NCBI GenBank assembly: GCA_002104945.1
Contig: MCFH01000106.1
Span: forward strand, 1-53,605
DNA from: Piromyces finnis
Taxonomy: Eukaryota; Neocallimastigomycota; Neocallimastigomycetes; Neocallimastigales; Neocallimastigaceae
DNA length: 53,605 nt
Direction: 5' to 3'
Shown in pieces: positions 51,187 to 53,605 of the stretch (position 1 is the stretch's first letter; the number at the start of each line of letters is the position of its first letter). A program made the translations under genes and the position numbers. The notes under the pieces were generated by a model. The model worked only from the letters and a program-made list of their open reading frames with translations, was not told the DNA's origin and made no database searches.

Positions 51187-53605
51187 ATGTCAGTCCTTTA
51201 TATTAAAGATAAGAATTATATCAGACGTGGTACCCGGTCTTATGGTATCCCCTTAGATGATATTCGCTCCTTCTTTATCCGTGGTATTCGTTCATGGTCA
51301 GTAAATATGCTATGGGAAAAACTCGAGGTTATTCTAGAAGATAAATTTAATTCAGTTATTAGTGTTAAATATTTTCAAACTTTCAATGATCACTTTTTCT
51401 TAGTCAAGGTTCATGGTTCATCGAAAGATTGTATTAAAATCTTACACATGTTAAAGAAGAAACTTTCAGTTACCTCAATTTCCTTTTCAGCTCGTAGTAG
51501 AAGGAATCACAAATACACTTTTTCCACACTCAAACGTAAAATTTTAGTTTCTAATAAACATCAACATTCTATTCAACATTCTATTCAACAATCAGTTCAA
51601 CAATCTCATCAACAATCCGATCTTCAACAAGATCTTCAACAAGATCTTCAACAAGTTTCCCATCATGAAAATATTCCAGATCTACAGCTAACACAATTTC
51701 AATCTCAACATTCAACAATTAATTCTATTAGTTCTATCAACTCAAATAACAGTTCAATAGTTGATAGTTCTTCAGCTTCACAGCCATCTAGTAATAGTTC
51801 TACTTATTCCTCTGATGCATCATCCATTAGTAACGATGACTTTAATAATAATAATAATAGCAACGATTCTTCCTCATCCAACAAGCCTGATAACTTTTCT
51901 TTTTGTCTTAGTTGGAACACCAATGGGTGGAATCACGAAAAGAGAGATAGTATTAGCTATTTCACAGCTATTTTCAAACCATTATTTTTATGTTTCCAAG
52001 AAACTGGTAATGGTTCTGGTTCGAATACAGATTATCCTTGTCGTGTTACTTTGCGAAACTATAGACACTTTTTCAAGAAAGCTGATGAATCAGTTCCTGG
52101 AATGAGAGGTTTATATTTAGGTTTTCACAATTCGTGTCAAGCCTCACTTGAAAACTTCTCTGGAAAGTATATTATTTCTATTTATACTTTTAGTCTCTGG
52201 AATAGATTCAAATGCTCGATTGGAAATGTTTATATGCCTCATAGTCATCACAACATCTATGTTGATCATGCAAAGTTAGAAGTTCGCTTGTGGTTACAAA
52301 CTCATTCATCCCATCCATCGATTCTTGTTGGTGATTTTAATATGTCTAAAGTAAAATTATCCAACTGGTTATCAACTAATGGATTAGGAGATTGGGAAAT
52401 TCTTCCGCTTAGAGGGTCTACTATCTCTTGGACTCGAGGTGATCAATCTTCCGACATTGACCATGCTCTTATCAATTCGAAGATGAAAGATCTTATTCAC
52501 TCAGGATCATTTATAAATAATTTTTATCCTGTATCAGACCATAAGCCACTTCTTATTAATGGTAAAATTATTCCTATGGAAGATTTTTCTAATGACTTTA
52601 ATATTCTTAAGAAAATTCTGAAATGGAATAGATTAAAATGTATTGAGGAAAAGGAATCTATTATCAGTCATAATAAATTCCAAATACTTTCAGCAAAATT
52701 CAACGATCCTAATGTTTCAACAGATGAACTTTCCAAAGAGTTTACTTCAACTGCTTTTTCAATTGCAGACGAGCTCAGTATTACCTCAGCAAATAATGTT
52801 ATAAAGTCTTCATTTCATATTTCACAACAAATTTTTAATCTTCAAAAAATCAAAATGAAGTTGTATAAGAGATTTAAAAAAGAAAGAATTTATGATATAG
52901 ATGAATTTATTAAACGAATTAAAATCTACCGTAAGCTCATTGATTACATCCACAAAAGATGTAATGAATTTAGGAAGCAAGAATATCTTCATTGGATTAA
53001 AACAGGATGTGAGTATATGAAGAGTCATAATCCTAAGAAGGCCTGGAAATGGATCAAGAAAACTGCAAAAATTGGAAAAGATTCTTTCTTTATTGCTCAA
53101 CCAATTAAAAATAAAAATGGAGAATTAGTTGTTGCTACAGAAGAACAACTAGAAGTGTGGCATGATCATTTCGAAAACCTTGCATCAGATCCAAGTGGTG
53201 TAAGTCTTGATTTGGAGCATTGGTATGAAGAACCAATGATTAAACGTTTTTCACTTCCTATGCTTGATGAGTGGGATATCAACCAAGATATTAGTATTGA
53301 TGAAGTCAAGTCAGCTATCCTCTCTACTCCAAATTATAAAGCATCAGGTCCGGATGGTATTCCAATTGAATTTTACAAAGCATTAATTCCATCAAGTAAT
53401 GATTCTAATAATGTTACAGATAATATTTCTTCTGGTAATACCACTTCAGATAATGATGCTCATGGTTTAAATTTTATTCTTAAATTATTCAACCGTATTT
53501 GGGATGGAGACTTCCCCAACTCATGGAATGAATCCAGTATTGTTTCTATTCCTAAGAAGGGAGATTTGACAGATTGTGATAACTATCGAGGTATATCACT
53601 TATCA
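51187..53605 (+). CDS. LINE endonuclease-reverse transcriptase, partial
   Basis: Open frame from ATG 51187 to the window edge (806 codons). It has the same N-terminal basic region, Gln/Asn/Ser-rich linker (here with a duplicated QQDL-type unit), endonuclease domain (SWNTNGW with Trp243, GDFN, SDHKPLL), and the start of RT ('ASGPDGIP', 'DCDNYRGISL'). No stop or frameshift is visible, unlike copy 1, and many differences from copy 1 are synonymous or conservative. The catalytic FADD motif would lie beyond 53605, so intactness cannot be judged. Confidence 0.92.
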   Translation, partial: MSVLYIKDKNYIRRGTRSYGIPLDDIRSFFIRGIRSWSVNMLWEKLEVILEDKFNSVISVKYFQTFNDHFFLVKVHGSSKDCIKILHMLKKKLSVTSISFSARSRRNHKYTFSTLKRKILVSNKHQHSIQHSIQQSVQQSHQQSDLQQDLQQDLQQVSHHENIPDLQLTQFQSQHSTINSISSINSNNSSIVDSSSASQPSSNSSTYSSDASSISNDDFNNNNNSNDSSSSNKPDNFSFCLSWNTNGWNHEKRDSISYFTAIFKPLFLCFQETGNGSGSNTDYPCRVTLRNYRHFFKKADESVPGMRGLYLGFHNSCQASLENFSGKYIISIYTFSLWNRFKCSIGNVYMPHSHHNIYVDHAKLEVRLWLQTHSSHPSILVGDFNMSKVKLSNWLSTNGLGDWEILPLRGSTISWTRGDQSSDIDHALINSKMKDLIHSGSFINNFYPVSDHKPLLINGKIIPMEDFSNDFNILKKILKWNRLKCIEEKESIISHNKFQILSAKFNDPNVSTDELSKEFTSTAFSIADELSITSANNVIKSSFHISQQIFNLQKIKMKLYKRFKKERIYDIDEFIKRIKIYRKLIDYIHKRCNEFRKQEYLHWIKTGCEYMKSHNPKKAWKWIKKTAKIGKDSFFIAQPIKNKNGELVVATEEQLEVWHDHFENLASDPSGVSLDLEHWYEEPMIKRFSLPMLDEWDINQDISIDEVKSAILSTPNYKASGPDGIPIEFYKALIPSSNDSNNVTDNISSGNTTSDNDAHGLNFILKLFNRIWDGDFPNSWNESSIVSIPKKGDLTDCDNYRGISLI

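Larger units (their letters stand above)
50289..53605 (+). mobile_element. LINE copy 2 (runs off the window)
   Basis: Same family as 29290-34040, with 5' UTR from about 50289 to 51186 and the coding frame from 51187. The 3' part lies beyond the window. Confidence 0.92.

Overview
The window is a retrotransposon-rich stretch of a very AT-rich eukaryotic genome. Spacers look close to 85-90% A+T. Coding strands carry Asn/Asp/Lys-rich runs, and the Ty3/gypsy elements have the fungal chromodomain type of integrase. Two single-copy genes encode enzymes of bacterial type, but both carry eukaryote-like N-terminal membrane anchors and one appears to have a short intron. Together this best fits an anaerobic gut fungus (Neocallimastigomycota). 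That is an inference; no rRNA or other taxonomic marker is present.

Layout. 1-4015: a large inverted repeat around about 2000, holding integrase ends of Ty3 element 1 and a solo LTR (family A) on each arm. 3433-14865 (minus): Ty3 element 1, with LTR family B at its 5' end. Its gag is split by the nested, nearly intact Ty3 element 2 (7882-13318, LTR family F, target duplication CCGGA). 14866-19007: LTR scraps, an Asn/Asp-rich reading frame and AT-rich DNA. 19008-24330: decayed Ty3 element 3 (LTR family A), ending in a second LTR palindrome. 24331-27300: LTR pieces (families G and C) and integrase remnants. 27310-28869: a polysaccharide pyruvyl transferase-like gene. 29290-34040: a LINE with one nonsense codon. 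34044-35523: LTR-E and Ty1/copia scraps. 35524-42658 (minus): Ty3 element 4 (LTR family D), with two LTR-C copies inside its 5' LTR. 42659-44885 (minus): 5' half of Ty3 element 5 (LTR family E). 44886-47166: nested LTRs G, H and B. 47814-49151: a MurB-like flavoenzyme gene with an N-terminal anchor and coiled coil. 49640-50280: LINE remnant. 50289-53605: a second LINE, with tandem 5' monomers, running off the window.

How the parts relate. In all five Ty3 families with a 5' LTR, the 10-11 bases directly after the LTR are complementary to a site inside that LTR lying 35-42 bases downstream of a TATA box. This is the arrangement of Tf1-type self-primed reverse transcription, not tRNA priming. 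The two host genes lie about 19 kb apart with only mobile elements between them, and both belong to families that handle phosphoenolpyruvate-derived groups on sugars.

LTR families A-H are names used only here. Boundaries marked approximate come from comparing copies by eye.
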